DNA from: DATFYP01 sp035626235
GTDB lineage: Archaea > Thermoproteota > Nitrososphaeria > Nitrososphaerales > Gagatemarchaeaceae
Direction of reading: 5' to 3'
DNA: 44,484 nt
Assembly: GCA_035626235.1 (NCBI GenBank)
Contig: DASPOB010000008.1
Location: forward strand, 1 to 44,484
Within the stretch, counting starts at the first letter, position 1; every line of letters begins with the position of its first letter. The position numbers and the translations under genes were made by a program. The notes under the pieces were generated by a model. That model was not told the DNA's origin. It saw only the letters and a program-made list of their open reading frames with translations, and searched no databases. This document shows, piece by piece, positions 1-8,086 of this stretch.

Positions 1-68
1 GGGGGACACCGCCCCACGGCGTGCGGCAGGAGTAGCCCTGAGGTGGCGCCCAAGGAGCAATCTTTGCA

Positions 69-584
69 ATGAAAATGAGAATCAGCAAGCTGAAACTTCT
101 GCTTCTGATGGCCATGTCGATCTTCGGGCTCTGGGCCTCCACGGAAGTCATCATAGTTTTCGATCTCCTGAAAGGACAACTTCCGTGGTGTCCGCAGGGA
201 GGAGCGCCCTTCTTTGGGCTTCAGGTTAACTGTGACGCCGTCCTGGGCTCTCGCTTCAATCAGATACTCGGAATTCCTCTTGACCTCTTCGCCGTAATAT
301 ACTTCGTGATCAACCTGGCACTCGTCTACACCATCGCTTTTGGTGGCGATTCCATCTTCAGGAGGGCACTGACCGTCCTTTTCGCCTGGCGTTTCATCGG
401 GCTGATTATAGTCCCGTATCTGGTCTCCATCGAGGTCTTTATCCTCGGAGCGATTTGCGTCTATTGCACGATCATGCACGTGGCGATAGTAATCGACTTC
501 ATCATAATCAGTTACTTCCTGTTCTACAAGAGGGACAGCCTCTACGCCTCCACCACCCCGGCGGCGGGCGCTGCAGCCCCCTGA
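69..584 (+). CDS. VKOR-family membrane disulfide-forming enzyme
   Basis: Vitamin K epoxide reductase-like integral membrane protein of 171 residues. Seen: a hydrophobic first helix (about 8-30), a loop with Cys41 and Cys55, the family block NCDAVLGS followed by a GIPL helix (about 53-90), and a CxxC pair CVYC at 130-133 near the end of a later helix; about four membrane segments in all. In this family the loop cysteines pass oxidising equivalents from a secreted thioredoxin-like partner to the CxxC and then to a quinone, so it probably drives disulfide formation outside the cell. No partner thiol oxidase lies downstream; one may lie upstream of the window. The ATG has a GGAG 11 nt upstream and no obvious TATA box, suggesting it is a downstream gene of an operon. 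The family call is firm; the quinone and partner are unknown. Confidence 0.85.
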   Translation: MKMRISKLKLLLLMAMSIFGLWASTEVIIVFDLLKGQLPWCPQGGAPFFGLQVNCDAVLGSRFNQILGIPLDLFAVIYFVINLALVYTIAFGGDSIFRRALTVLFAWRFIGLIIVPYLVSIEVFILGAICVYCTIMHVAIVIDFIIISYFLFYKRDSLYASTTPAAGAAAP

Positions 585-590
585 ACCGAG

Positions 591-600
591 CGGCTTATTC
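591..600 (+). promoter_or_regulatory. TATA-like element for the hemerythrin-like gene
   Basis: GCTTATTC lies about 26-30 nt before the TTG at 626, right after the VKOR stop codon. The spacing fits a leaderless archaeal transcript and supports that TTG as the start. Confidence 0.45.
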
Positions 601-625
601 GGCGGGTGCGGCCGCCCCCTGAGCG

Positions 626-1117
626 TTGACCACACTACGGAGGTTGCCTCTGGACGAGCTGGTCGCCACTCTGGTCGCGGAGCATGCGAAAATGAAGGAC
701 GGAATATCCAGGACAAGGAACGCGATGCTCACGGGAAACTTTGCCCGAGCCAAGGAGTCCATGTCGGCGGTCGTTGGGACTTTCAGACAGCACATAGCCG
801 ACGAAGAGGGCCAGATTCTCCGCCTGCTCATCGAAGCCTATGGCGAGGGGGGAGCCGAGGACGCCCTGGGGGTCTTCCGCCAGCACCGCCCCATTTACGC
901 CCTGATGGAAGCGCTTGAGGGCCTCTCCCGCCTCGCCCCCCTGGAGCTCCAGGCAAGGGGGGCCGAGCTAGCGGCTCTCCTCGACGACCACGCCTTCTCG
1001 GAGGAGAACAGAATCTTCCCTCGTGCTTTAGCTGTCGGTGGGGCGAAGACAGACGCGTCGCCCGCTTCAGGTGAATGGAACAGCGGTCCACGCCTGCCTG
1101 AGAGTGGCGGTTCGTGA
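626..1117 (+). CDS. hemerythrin-like (HHE domain) protein
   Basis: 163-residue helical protein with the histidine/glutamate pattern of the HHE cation-binding family: His20 (AEHAKMK), His56 with Glu60/61 (FRQHIADEEG), His87 (FRQHRPIY) and His122 with Glu126/127 (DDHAFSEEN). These residues would hold a di-iron centre that binds oxygen or nitric oxide, or senses redox/iron. The C-terminal 25 residues are Gly/Ser/Pro-rich and probably disordered. The start is TTG: no ATG lies upstream of the first ligand histidine, and a TATA-like element sits at the right distance. A GGAGG at 639-643 could instead serve a start a few codons in. It is cytosolic, since no signal or membrane segment is seen. The biological role within the family cannot be told from sequence. 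Confidence 0.8.
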   Translation: MTTLRRLPLDELVATLVAEHAKMKDGISRTRNAMLTGNFARAKESMSAVVGTFRQHIADEEGQILRLLIEAYGEGGAEDALGVFRQHRPIYALMEALEGLSRLAPLELQARGAELAALLDDHAFSEENRIFPRALAVGGAKTDASPASGEWNSGPRLPESGGS

Positions 1118-1160
1118 GACTGGCCCCGAATCGTTGCTGCAAACTTCGACAATCGCAAAA

Positions 1161-1169
1161 GATTATAAG
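1161..1169 (+). promoter_or_regulatory. TATA box for the Lrp/AsnC-domain gene
   Basis: GATTATAAG, centred about 26 nt before the expected transcription start near 1191, about ten bases before the ATG at 1202. Confidence 0.5.
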
Positions 1170-1201
1170 CCCATTCTCGGGGCGCTGAAAAAGCGCGATG
1201 A

Positions 1202-1492
1202 ATGTGCATGGGTGGTCTCTTAGCGTTCTTGAACATCTTTGTGGAGTCGTCGGAAATGGACGACGTGATAGAGGCACTTCTGAGGATCCCCAGCATTGAG
1301 GAATTGTACGAGGTAACCGGAGAGTTCGACGTAGTCACGCTGATTCGCTGCTCCGACATAGAGGAGTTCAGGGACATACTGAAGAACAGGATTCTGAAAA
1401 TAAAGGGGGTCCGGAGCACTGTCAGTTCCGTGGTCCTTCACTCTCACAAAGGGCCGCGGTCGAACGGCGAGCCGAAGTCCCGGAGTCAGTAG
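1202..1492 (+). CDS. stand-alone Lrp/AsnC ligand-binding (RAM) domain protein
   Basis: 96-residue protein that matches only the effector-binding half of Lrp/AsnC regulators: a beta strand (LLAFLNIFVE), an alpha helix (MDDVIEALLRI), the strongly conserved YEVTGEFDVVTLI block, then a helix and the closing KIKGVRST strand. No helix-turn-helix precedes it. Such stand-alone RAM proteins form dimers and octamers that bind amino acids, and may partner with full-length Lrp proteins. The tail after about residue 82 is polar. ATG 1208 is an equally possible start. It lies 60 nt upstream of kdpA on the same strand, but kdpA appears to have its own promoter. A link to potassium uptake is unproven. Confidence 0.8.
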   Translation: MCMGGLLAFLNIFVESSEMDDVIEALLRIPSIEELYEVTGEFDVVTLIRCSDIEEFRDILKNRILKIKGVRSTVSSVVLHSHKGPRSNGEPKSRSQ

Positions 1493-1520
1493 CATTAGCG
1501 GAAGTGGGCCCGGTTTGGTT

Positions 1521-1530
1521 AGAGATACTA
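1521..1530 (+). promoter_or_regulatory. TATA-like element for kdpABC
   Basis: AGATACTA is centred about 26 nt upstream of the TTG start of kdpA, consistent with a leaderless kdp transcript. No KdpE-type operator is recognisable. Confidence 0.4.
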
Positions 1531-1552
1531 GGCTAGTCTCGGCGACTTTCAA

Positions 1553-3208
1553 TTGATTGACGCTCCCCAGGCAGTCAGCGTCACCCTGATTCTCGGGGTC
1601 GTCCTCTTTCTGGCCTGGCTGATCGCGCCGTACCTGGCGGCCGTGTTCAAGAAGAAGCCGAGCAGGCTGGACCGTTTTCTGGTCCCAATCGAGAACTCGG
1701 TCTACAAGGCGACGGGGGTCAACCCCCAGCACAGCATGGGGTGGAAGGAGTACTTCCTCGCTGGGCTGTTCGTCAACCTTGTCCAGATGGCGATAGCCTT
1801 CCTCATCCTCACCTACCAGGGGGTCCTGCCGTTGAACCCGATGGGTTTCCCCGGCCTGAGCTGGGACCTTTCGTTCAACACCGTCATCTCCTTCGCTACA
1901 AACACGAACCTTCAGCACTACGCTGGAGAGGCGACCCTTTCCTATCTCAGCCAGATGACAGCGATTCAATTCCTCCAGTTCACCTCAGCGGCGACCGGAA
2001 TCTGCATGGGGATCGCCATGGTCAGGGGGTTCGTAGCCGGCTCCAAGGACATGGGGAACTTCTACGTCGACTTCGTGCGGACCCTGACGCGGATTCTGCT
2101 TCCTTTTTGCGCCATTGCCGCCGTGGTTCTGGTGGCATTGGGGGTCCCCCAAACTCTGAGCGGATATCAGACAGTGACGACGGTAGAGGGGGCGGCCCAG
2201 CAGATTCTCGTGGGCCCGGTCGCTTCCCTGGTCGCGATCATGCAGCTGGGGACCAACGGCGGTGGGTACTACGGCGCCAACTCGGCCTACCCCTTCATGA
2301 ACCCCGGACCCACCTCCGACGTCCTTGAAATTGGGCTCATGCTTCTCCTCCCCACCGCGCTCATCTTCGTGTTCGGGGAACTGCTGGGCAAGAAGCGGGA
2401 GGTGCTCCCCATACTGGTCGGGGCCTATGGGCTCTTCGTGATCGACCTAGGCATCGCCTTCATCCCCACGACGCCTTTCGGGGCAGGGATCGAGACGAGG
2501 ATTGGGGGATTCATGTCGGCGTTCTGGACCGTTGTGACCACCGCTGTGACAACGGGGTCTGTCAACACGACCCTCTCCGCCATGCACCCGCTCGTGATTC
2601 TGTCGGCATTCATGGGCATGCTCATCCAGTCTACACCGGGAGGGAAGGGGGTGGGTCTCATGTACATGGTCATGTACATCGTGATTACGGTCTTCATAGT
2701 CGGGCTGATGTCTGGCCGGACCCCCGAGTACCTCGGCTTCAAGATCACTTCTAGGGACGTCGGACTCGTGATGGCCGCTTTTCTGGTCCACCCTCTGATC
2801 ATCCTGGTTCCAACCGTCGTCGCCTACGCGTCGGGGCAGGCGGCGGCCATAGGAGTCAGCGGGAGCTCTACCGGTTTCATCCAGGTCCTCTACGAGTACA
2901 CGTCCTCTGCGGCCAACAACGGCTCCGACTTCTTTGGGACCCTGGCCAACACCCCGTTCTGGAACGTGACAACCGGCCTGGTCATTTTCATCGGCCGCTA
3001 CGCCCCGATGGGGCTCCTGATGGCCCTCGGGGGCTCCATGATTGGGAGGAAGAGGACAGATGTCTCGGGGCTCAGGACCGACACGCTGATCTTCTCGGTC
3101 GTACTGATTGGGAGCATCCTCATACTCGTCGTGCTTACCTTCTTCCCATTCTTGGCCCTCGGCCCGATTCTGTCGTACCTTCAAGGGAACGTGAACGGCT
3201 TTGGCTAG
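1553..3208 (+). CDS. kdpA: potassium-transporting ATPase channel subunit KdpA
   Basis: 551 residues, near the usual 557. KdpA is the K+-selective membrane subunit of the high-affinity KdpFABC pump. All four pore-loop signatures are visible: TNTNLQHYAGE, GTNGGGYYGANSAYPFMNP, a VTTGSVN block and NNGSDFFG, plus the STPGGKGVGLMY cytoplasmic stretch. About ten hydrophobic helices are spread along the chain. The start is TTG, placed by an in-frame TATA-like element about 26 nt upstream; no better start precedes the first helix. The end overlaps kdpB by 8 nt, so translation is probably coupled. A kdpF-like peptide was not seen upstream, though a 30-codon gene could easily be missed. Confidence 0.97.
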   Translation: MIDAPQAVSVTLILGVVLFLAWLIAPYLAAVFKKKPSRLDRFLVPIENSVYKATGVNPQHSMGWKEYFLAGLFVNLVQMAIAFLILTYQGVLPLNPMGFPGLSWDLSFNTVISFATNTNLQHYAGEATLSYLSQMTAIQFLQFTSAATGICMGIAMVRGFVAGSKDMGNFYVDFVRTLTRILLPFCAIAAVVLVALGVPQTLSGYQTVTTVEGAAQQILVGPVASLVAIMQLGTNGGGYYGANSAYPFMNPGPTSDVLEIGLMLLLPTALIFVFGELLGKKREVLPILVGAYGLFVIDLGIAFIPTTPFGAGIETRIGGFMSAFWTVVTTAVTTGSVNTTLSAMHPLVILSAFMGMLIQSTPGGKGVGLMYMVMYIVITVFIVGLMSGRTPEYLGFKITSRDVGLVMAAFLVHPLIILVPTVVAYASGQAAAIGVSGSSTGFIQVLYEYTSSAANNGSDFFGTLANTPFWNVTTGLVIFIGRYAPMGLLMALGGSMIGRKRTDVSGLRTDTLIFSVVLIGSILILVVLTFFPFLALGPILSYLQGNVNGFG

Positions 3209-5351
3209 CACTTCGGCTGCGGGGAGCGGCAGGCAGCGGATGCCTCTTCTTTCGGGGAGGGTGCTGAAGGACTCCATCACTAGGCTGAGCCCGCTCTCCC
3301 TCCTCTCTAACCCGGTCATGCTCATCGTCGAAGCGACATTCTTCATCGTGGGGGGGATGGCCATCGACCCTCAGGCGTTCATCCCGGCGGCCAACCCGGC
3401 CGACAGGACGTTCTATGTCGAGGTGGCAATCATCCTCCTGGTCACGGTCTGGTTCAGCACCCTGTCGGACTCTCTCGCCGAGCACCAGGCCAGGAGCACC
3501 GCTGCGAGTCTCAAGAGCCTCGTGTCCGAGGTCTACAGCAAGAAGGTGGTCAAGGAAGGTTGGACGACCACGATAGTCAAGGTGAAGTCGACCGAGCTCC
3601 GAAGGGGAGACCTGGTCCTCCTCGAGAAGGACGACTTGGTCCCCACCGATGCAGAAGTCCTGGAGGGGATCGCGATGGTCGACGAGTCCCTGATGACAGG
3701 GGAGTCGGCCCCTGTCAGGAAGGCGCCAGGCGATTCGCTCATAGGAGGCTCGCGCCTGGTCAGTGACACTCTCACGGCGAAGGTTTCGGTGAACCCCGGC
3801 GAGACCTACATCGCCCAGATGATCAAAATGGTCGAGTCTTCCAAGAGACCCAAGACGCCCAACGAGCAGGCCGTTACCATAGTCCTGATAGGGCTGACGG
3901 CCATCTTCACCATCATCATCGCCACCCTGTTCGGCCTCTCGATATCCCTCGGGCTGGGGGCCGACCTGTCCGTGCTCATCGCCCTGTACGTCTGCCTCCT
4001 GCCGACGACGATCGGCGCCCTCCTTCCGGCGATAGGCCTCTCCGGCATTTCTAGGCTTTACAAGAGGAGGATAGTGGCAAAGTCCGGCAGAGCCATCGAG
4101 ACGGCCGGAGACGTCGATGTCATACTCCTCGACAAGACCGGGACGATAACTGTGGGCAACAGACAGGCCGTGCAGTTCGTCCCCTTCGAAGGGCACACTG
4201 AACGGGAGGTGGGCGAAGCGGCGTTTCTCTCTTCCTGGCACGACGACACGCCGGAGGGGCGGAGCGTCATCAACCTATCCTACCAGAAGGGCTACATCCC
4301 GAGGGAACTCAACGCGCTGGCGCTTTCGGAGGTGTACGAATTCACTGCCAGCACCAGGATGAGCGGGGTAAGACTGCGGCAGGGGGCAGCCCTCGAACTG
4401 CCAAAGGGCGGAGAGCCAGGGAAGTCCGTCTTCAGGGTGCGCAGGAAGTCAGCCGGAAGCCTCGTCGGGGAGGACGTTTACGCCCCCCAGGCGGAAATGA
4501 CCGTTATCAAGGGCTCTCCCGACTCCATCAAGGAGCAGGTCGGCGCGGTCCCTCCAGGATACGATGAGTCCATGGAGAACGTCTCCAAGGCAGGCGAGAC
4601 GCCCCTTGTGATAGCGAAGAACGGAATCCCCCTCGGCCTCATCCGGCTGAAGGACGTCCTGAAAGAAGGGATCCGCGAAAAGGTCCAGGCCGTCAAGACC
4701 ATGGGGATGACGCCAATGATGATCACTGGAGACCAGCCGCTTACGGCCAAGAGCATCGCCGCGGAGGTGGGCATAGACGACTTCGTCCCCCGAGCCAAGC
4801 CCGAGGACAAGTTCGAAATTGTGAAAAAGCAACAGGCCCAGACCAAGATCGTGGCCATGATTGGTGACGGGACCAACGACGCGCCCGCCCTTGCAGTGGC
4901 CGACGTAGGCCTGGCCATGAACTCCGGGACAGAGGCTGCCAAGGAAGCGGCCAACATGGTCGACCTCGAGTCCAACCCGGCGAAGGTGATCGACGTGGTC
5001 CTCCTCGGGAAGCAGCTTCTCATGACCAGGGGAGCAGTGACGGCCTTCAGCATAGCGAACGACGTTGCGAAGTACTTCGCCATCGTCCCCGTCATGTTCG
5101 CTGCGACCATCCCTCAGCTGGCTGCGCTGAACGTTCTCGGTCTGGGACTGTCCAGCGCTGTCCTGTCCGCCCTCATTTTCAACGCAGTCATAATCCCGCT
5201 ACTCATTCCGATAGCAATGAAAGGGGTGACCTTCCGGCCCGCCAGCACCATGTCCATTTTCATCAGGAACGTGCTCATCTACGGCGTCGGGGGCGTCATA
5301 GTCCCATTCGTAGGCATCAAGCTCATCGACGTGCTGATCACGGTGGTCTAG
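3201..5351 (+). CDS. kdpB: potassium-transporting ATPase ATP-binding subunit KdpB
   Basis: 716-residue P-type ATPase that hydrolyses ATP to drive K+ through KdpA. Seen: actuator-domain TGES (in LMTGESAPV), the phosphorylated Asp in DKTGT (about Asp311), the hinge motif GDGTNDAPAL, and the C-terminal membrane helices. It is some 35 residues longer than the E. coli subunit because about 40 extra residues sit in the nucleotide-binding domain between RMSGV (about 385) and VIKGSPDS (about 434). The start is TTG overlapping the kdpA end; an in-frame ATG at 3240 is an alternative. It is directly followed, with no gap, by kdpC. No kdpD/kdpE sensor pair is nearby, so control must come from elsewhere in the genome. 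Confidence 0.97.
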   Translation: MASTSAAGSGRQRMPLLSGRVLKDSITRLSPLSLLSNPVMLIVEATFFIVGGMAIDPQAFIPAANPADRTFYVEVAIILLVTVWFSTLSDSLAEHQARSTAASLKSLVSEVYSKKVVKEGWTTTIVKVKSTELRRGDLVLLEKDDLVPTDAEVLEGIAMVDESLMTGESAPVRKAPGDSLIGGSRLVSDTLTAKVSVNPGETYIAQMIKMVESSKRPKTPNEQAVTIVLIGLTAIFTIIIATLFGLSISLGLGADLSVLIALYVCLLPTTIGALLPAIGLSGISRLYKRRIVAKSGRAIETAGDVDVILLDKTGTITVGNRQAVQFVPFEGHTEREVGEAAFLSSWHDDTPEGRSVINLSYQKGYIPRELNALALSEVYEFTASTRMSGVRLRQGAALELPKGGEPGKSVFRVRRKSAGSLVGEDVYAPQAEMTVIKGSPDSIKEQVGAVPPGYDESMENVSKAGETPLVIAKNGIPLGLIRLKDVLKEGIREKVQAVKTMGMTPMMITGDQPLTAKSIAAEVGIDDFVPRAKPEDKFEIVKKQQAQTKIVAMIGDGTNDAPALAVADVGLAMNSGTEAAKEAANMVDLESNPAKVIDVVLLGKQLLMTRGAVTAFSIANDVAKYFAIVPVMFAATIPQLAALNVLGLGLSSAVLSALIFNAVIIPLLIPIAMKGVTFRPASTMSIFIRNVLIYGVGGVIVPFVGIKLIDVLITVV

Positions 5352-5825
5352 GTGTCATCGATGGAAGACTCCAAGCCGGACTACAGGCCCGTCGTGGGGA
5401 TCGCCCTTGCCTCTTTGATTCTGTGCGGGCTCTTCTTCCCCCTGCTCATCACGGGGCTCGCACAGCTCATCCTCCCCTATCAGGCAAACGGCCAGATCGT
5501 GCAGCTGAACGGCCGCCCCGTGGGCTCAGTGCTCATCTCGCAGCAGTTCACCAGCCCACTGTTCTTCCACGGAAGGAACGAAAGCGACCCGACGACGGCT
5601 TCCGCGTCCGGGGTAGACCCGGACATCCCGCTGGACCAGGCGCTTGCGCAGGTTCCCAGGATAAGCAACGCAACAGGAATCCCCGAGGACGCGATCAGAA
5701 GCATCGTTCTCCAGCACGTGGAGGGGACCCTCTGGATATTCGGAGCGCCCTACGTGAACGTGCTGCGACTCAATCTCGCGTTGATCGCGGCGTACCCTTC
5801 GGTGTACAACCCGATCCCGTCGTGA
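5352..5825 (+). CDS. kdpC: potassium-transporting ATPase subunit KdpC, short form
   Basis: 157-residue KdpC, the single-helix subunit that stabilises KdpAB and raises its affinity. Seen: an N-terminal membrane helix (about 12-35), QANGQIV, GSVLISQQF, FFHGR, then TASASGVDPDIPLDQALAQVPRI and the C-terminal VNVLRLNLAL. In E. coli some 50 residues, including the YNP...GGSN segment, separate FHGR from TASASG; here these blocks are joined by only a few residues. All other landmarks are present and in frame, so this looks like a shortened subfamily form and not a frameshift. The start is GTG abutting the kdpB stop; ATG 5361 is possible. Confidence 0.93.
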   Translation: MSSMEDSKPDYRPVVGIALASLILCGLFFPLLITGLAQLILPYQANGQIVQLNGRPVGSVLISQQFTSPLFFHGRNESDPTTASASGVDPDIPLDQALAQVPRISNATGIPEDAIRSIVLQHVEGTLWIFGAPYVNVLRLNLALIAAYPSVYNPIPS

Positions 5826-5985
5826 AGACTCGGATCGCTCCCACGATCAACGTTCAGGCCGGCTAGACCCGTCTTAGTGGGGATGAGACCAAGGGGTATC
5901 GGGTGCCCTTCAGGAGTCCTAGAGTCTGGAACCAGGGACTCTCGGCATCAGGGTATCGCGCGCGCCGCCCTGAAACCCTGGAAAC

Positions 5986-5997
5986 CGTAAATACAAA
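5986..5997 (+). promoter_or_regulatory. TATA box for the membrane zinc-ribbon gene
   Basis: CGTAAATACAAA is centred about 26 nt upstream of TTG 6017, which favours that start over the upstream GTG at 5903. The 160 nt between kdpC and this box hold only a weak hairpin (5921-5942). Confidence 0.5.
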
Positions 5998-6016
5998 TCG
6001 AGTTCGCACCTGTCTC

Positions 6017-6292
6017 TTGTACCCCCTCCTGAGCTTGAGCATAGGTGTCGGGGCCGTTGTGGGAATCCTTGCGGTCTACACCGTCGCGATTAGAACGCGT
6101 CTTCATTACGTCTCGACTCTGACCTGCCCCCACTGCCAGGGCTCCTTCGAGTACAACTGGGTCCCGCTCGCGTCCTTCAGCGCCGTCAGACTGGGGCGGA
6201 GCAGATACATGCGGTGTCCTCTTTGCCACGAGTGGGCGACCTTCAACATCATGAGCACGAGGAAGCGCGCGAAGAACGGCGCGCAGACGTGA
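6017..6292 (+). CDS. small membrane-anchored zinc-ribbon protein
   Basis: 91 residues from the chosen TTG. One N-terminal membrane helix (about 5-26) is followed by a basic linker and a cytosolic four-cysteine ribbon: Cys37-x2-Cys40 (TCPHC) and Cys67-x2-Cys70 (RCPLC), ending in a Lys/Arg-rich tail. The 26-residue spacing between the two CxxC pairs suits a zinc ribbon. The frame is open back to GTG 5903, but those extra 38 codons are unlike the rest and precede the TATA box, so the shorter form is preferred. I do not recognise a named family. It could act as a membrane-bound nucleic-acid- or protein-binding module; the function is unknown. Confidence 0.6.
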   Translation: MYPLLSLSIGVGAVVGILAVYTVAIRTRLHYVSTLTCPHCQGSFEYNWVPLASFSAVRLGRSRYMRCPLCHEWATFNIMSTRKRAKNGAQT

Positions 6293-6397
6293 CCTTCGGC
6301 AAGTCGCACTACCGGCGCAGGTGGCGGCGCCGACGCGAGATTGGCCCCATGGGATGGGGTGGATCAAGAAGTCCGGCGGTCGCCCTTGGCACCGGGC

Positions 6398-8086
6398 CTA
6401 CCCCTCTTCCGCGCTTCCGTTTCCTTCGTACACGACTCTTCCGCCTATGATGGTCATCTTGACTGAGATCTTGTCGATTTCCTCGGGGCTCACGCGCAGA
6501 GGATTGTCTGACAGCACGACGAAGTCGGCAAGCTTTCCGACCTCGATTGAGCCCTTGATCTTCTCGTCGAACCCGAGATAGGCGGCGTCGATGGTCACCG
6601 CACGGATTGCCTGCCTTACGCTGATCCTCTGCTCCGGCCCTAGCGACTTCCCGCTGCTGGTCAACCTGTTGACGGCCACCGAGATGTTCTTTATGGGGTT
6701 GACAGGCGTCACAAACCAGTCCGAATGAAGACCGAACTTGACGCCTTTCTTCAGGGCGGAGGCCAGCGGGCTTATCCGTCTTGCTCTCTCTTCTCCTAGG
6801 AACCTGTCGCGGTGCCTGTCTCCCCAGTAGTAGACGTGCAAGTTGAAGAAAGAGGCGCAGATGCCCAGCTCAGCCATCCTGTCAAGCTGGTCCTCCCTCA
6901 CGGTCTGGCAGTGCTCAATCCTCAGCCTGTGGTCCTTCCTCGGGTGTTCCTTCAACACCCTTTCGTACGCGTTTATCACATTCTCGATCGCGCCGTCTCC
7001 GTTCGCATGCACGCCGACCTGAAGGCCGGCCTCCTGCGCTCTGCTTACGAGGGCATACAGCTGGTCTTCCGTGAGAATCTGAATCCCCCGATTCTCTGGC
7101 TGGTCAGCATAGGGCTGCGAGAAGAATGCGGTATGCCCCTGGGGCGACCCGTCTGAGACTATCTTCACCGCCCTTATCTTGAGCTGTTCTTCGGAAACAG
7201 TCTGTTTGTACCCCTCACTCAGGAAAGAGTCCAGGGCGTCCACTCTCAATAGCGCGTGGACGCGCACGGGAAATGCCCCGCTGCGCATCGATTCCTCGTA
7301 CGCGCTGAGATAGAGTCTCCAGCCGGAGCTGGAGCCGGGCTCTTCCTCACTCAGCGACCCGAAGACCCCTGTGTCATGGACGGAGGTGACTCCCACCTTG
7401 AGCAGCTCTTCCGAAGCGGCCTTCAATGCACGCATGTACTCCGTGTGGCTTACAGGGTACGCGGAGGCGAAGGACTTCTGGGCACCCATTTCCATCAGCA
7501 GCCCGTTCGGCTCCCCCGACATGTCTCGTCCTATTCTCCCTCCGTGTGGGTCGGGCGTGTCCTTTGTTATTCCGGCCTGCTTTAGCGCGAAGCTGTTCGC
7601 GTACGACAGATGGCCCGATATGTGGCTCACCAGCACAGGATGGTAGCGGCTGACTCGGTCAAGGTCGTACCTTGTAAGGTGTCGCCTGTCGCCTATGCCG
7701 GTGTCATCGTAGCGCGAGCCCCTGATCCATTCCCCCTCTTTTGTCACTCTTGCCTTCTCTGAAAGGCGCCGTACCACGTCTTCGATGGAATTGTTAGGAG
7801 GTGTGGAACAATCCACCCAGTAGAGCATGGCAATCCCGGTAATCAGTGGATGCACGTGTGACTCCACGAATCCGGGGAGTACCGTGAGGCCGTGCAGGTC
7901 GACGACCCGGGTCCCTTCTCCCACCGAGCCCTGCACTTCTTCGTTGGTTCCAACTGAACTGATCCTGCCGCCAGACACAGCCAGAGCCTCGGCGACTTCG
8001 TCCGGTTCGACCCTGATTATCACCCCGTTCAGGAGCGCGAGCTCCGCTTCTTCACCTGCGGGACCTGGTAGCCCGGCGCTAGCCAA
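6398..8086 (-). CDS. amidohydrolase family 3 (YtcJ/NfdA-like) metal-dependent hydrolase
   Basis: 562-residue member of the amidohydrolase superfamily, COG1574 type. Seen in order: an N-terminal beta-sandwich strand (LALLNGVI), the metal-binding ESHVHP after LPGF (about 75-80), the barrel strand HANGDGAI, HCQTV, a late GLHSDWFVTPVNP carrying the catalytic aspartate, and the returning C-terminal beta-sandwich ending in GGRVVYEG. Family members cleave N-substituted formamides or other amide/imide bonds; the substrate here is not predictable. Its start overlaps the end of the upstream MFS transporter by 8 nt, so the two form an operon and the transporter may import the substrate or export the product. 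No signal peptide is seen, so it is cytosolic. Confidence 0.85.
   Translation of the reverse strand: MASAGLPGPAGEEAELALLNGVIIRVEPDEVAEALAVSGGRISSVGTNEEVQGSVGEGTRVVDLHGLTVLPGFVESHVHPLITGIAMLYWVDCSTPPNNSIEDVVRRLSEKARVTKEGEWIRGSRYDDTGIGDRRHLTRYDLDRVSRYHPVLVSHISGHLSYANSFALKQAGITKDTPDPHGGRIGRDMSGEPNGLLMEMGAQKSFASAYPVSHTEYMRALKAASEELLKVGVTSVHDTGVFGSLSEEEPGSSSGWRLYLSAYEESMRSGAFPVRVHALLRVDALDSFLSEGYKQTVSEEQLKIRAVKIVSDGSPQGHTAFFSQPYADQPENRGIQILTEDQLYALVSRAQEAGLQVGVHANGDGAIENVINAYERVLKEHPRKDHRLRIEHCQTVREDQLDRMAELGICASFFNLHVYYWGDRHRDRFLGEERARRISPLASALKKGVKFGLHSDWFVTPVNPIKNISVAVNRLTSSGKSLGPEQRISVRQAIRAVTIDAAYLGFDEKIKGSIEVGKLADFVVLSDNPLRVSPEEIDKISVKMTIIGGRVVYEGNGSAEEG

Noticed and set aside
5921..5942. 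Hairpin (AGAGTC/GACTCT) between kdpC and the zinc-ribbon gene, considered as a terminator
   Set aside because: Short, with no T-run after it; archaeal termination does not rely on such stems.
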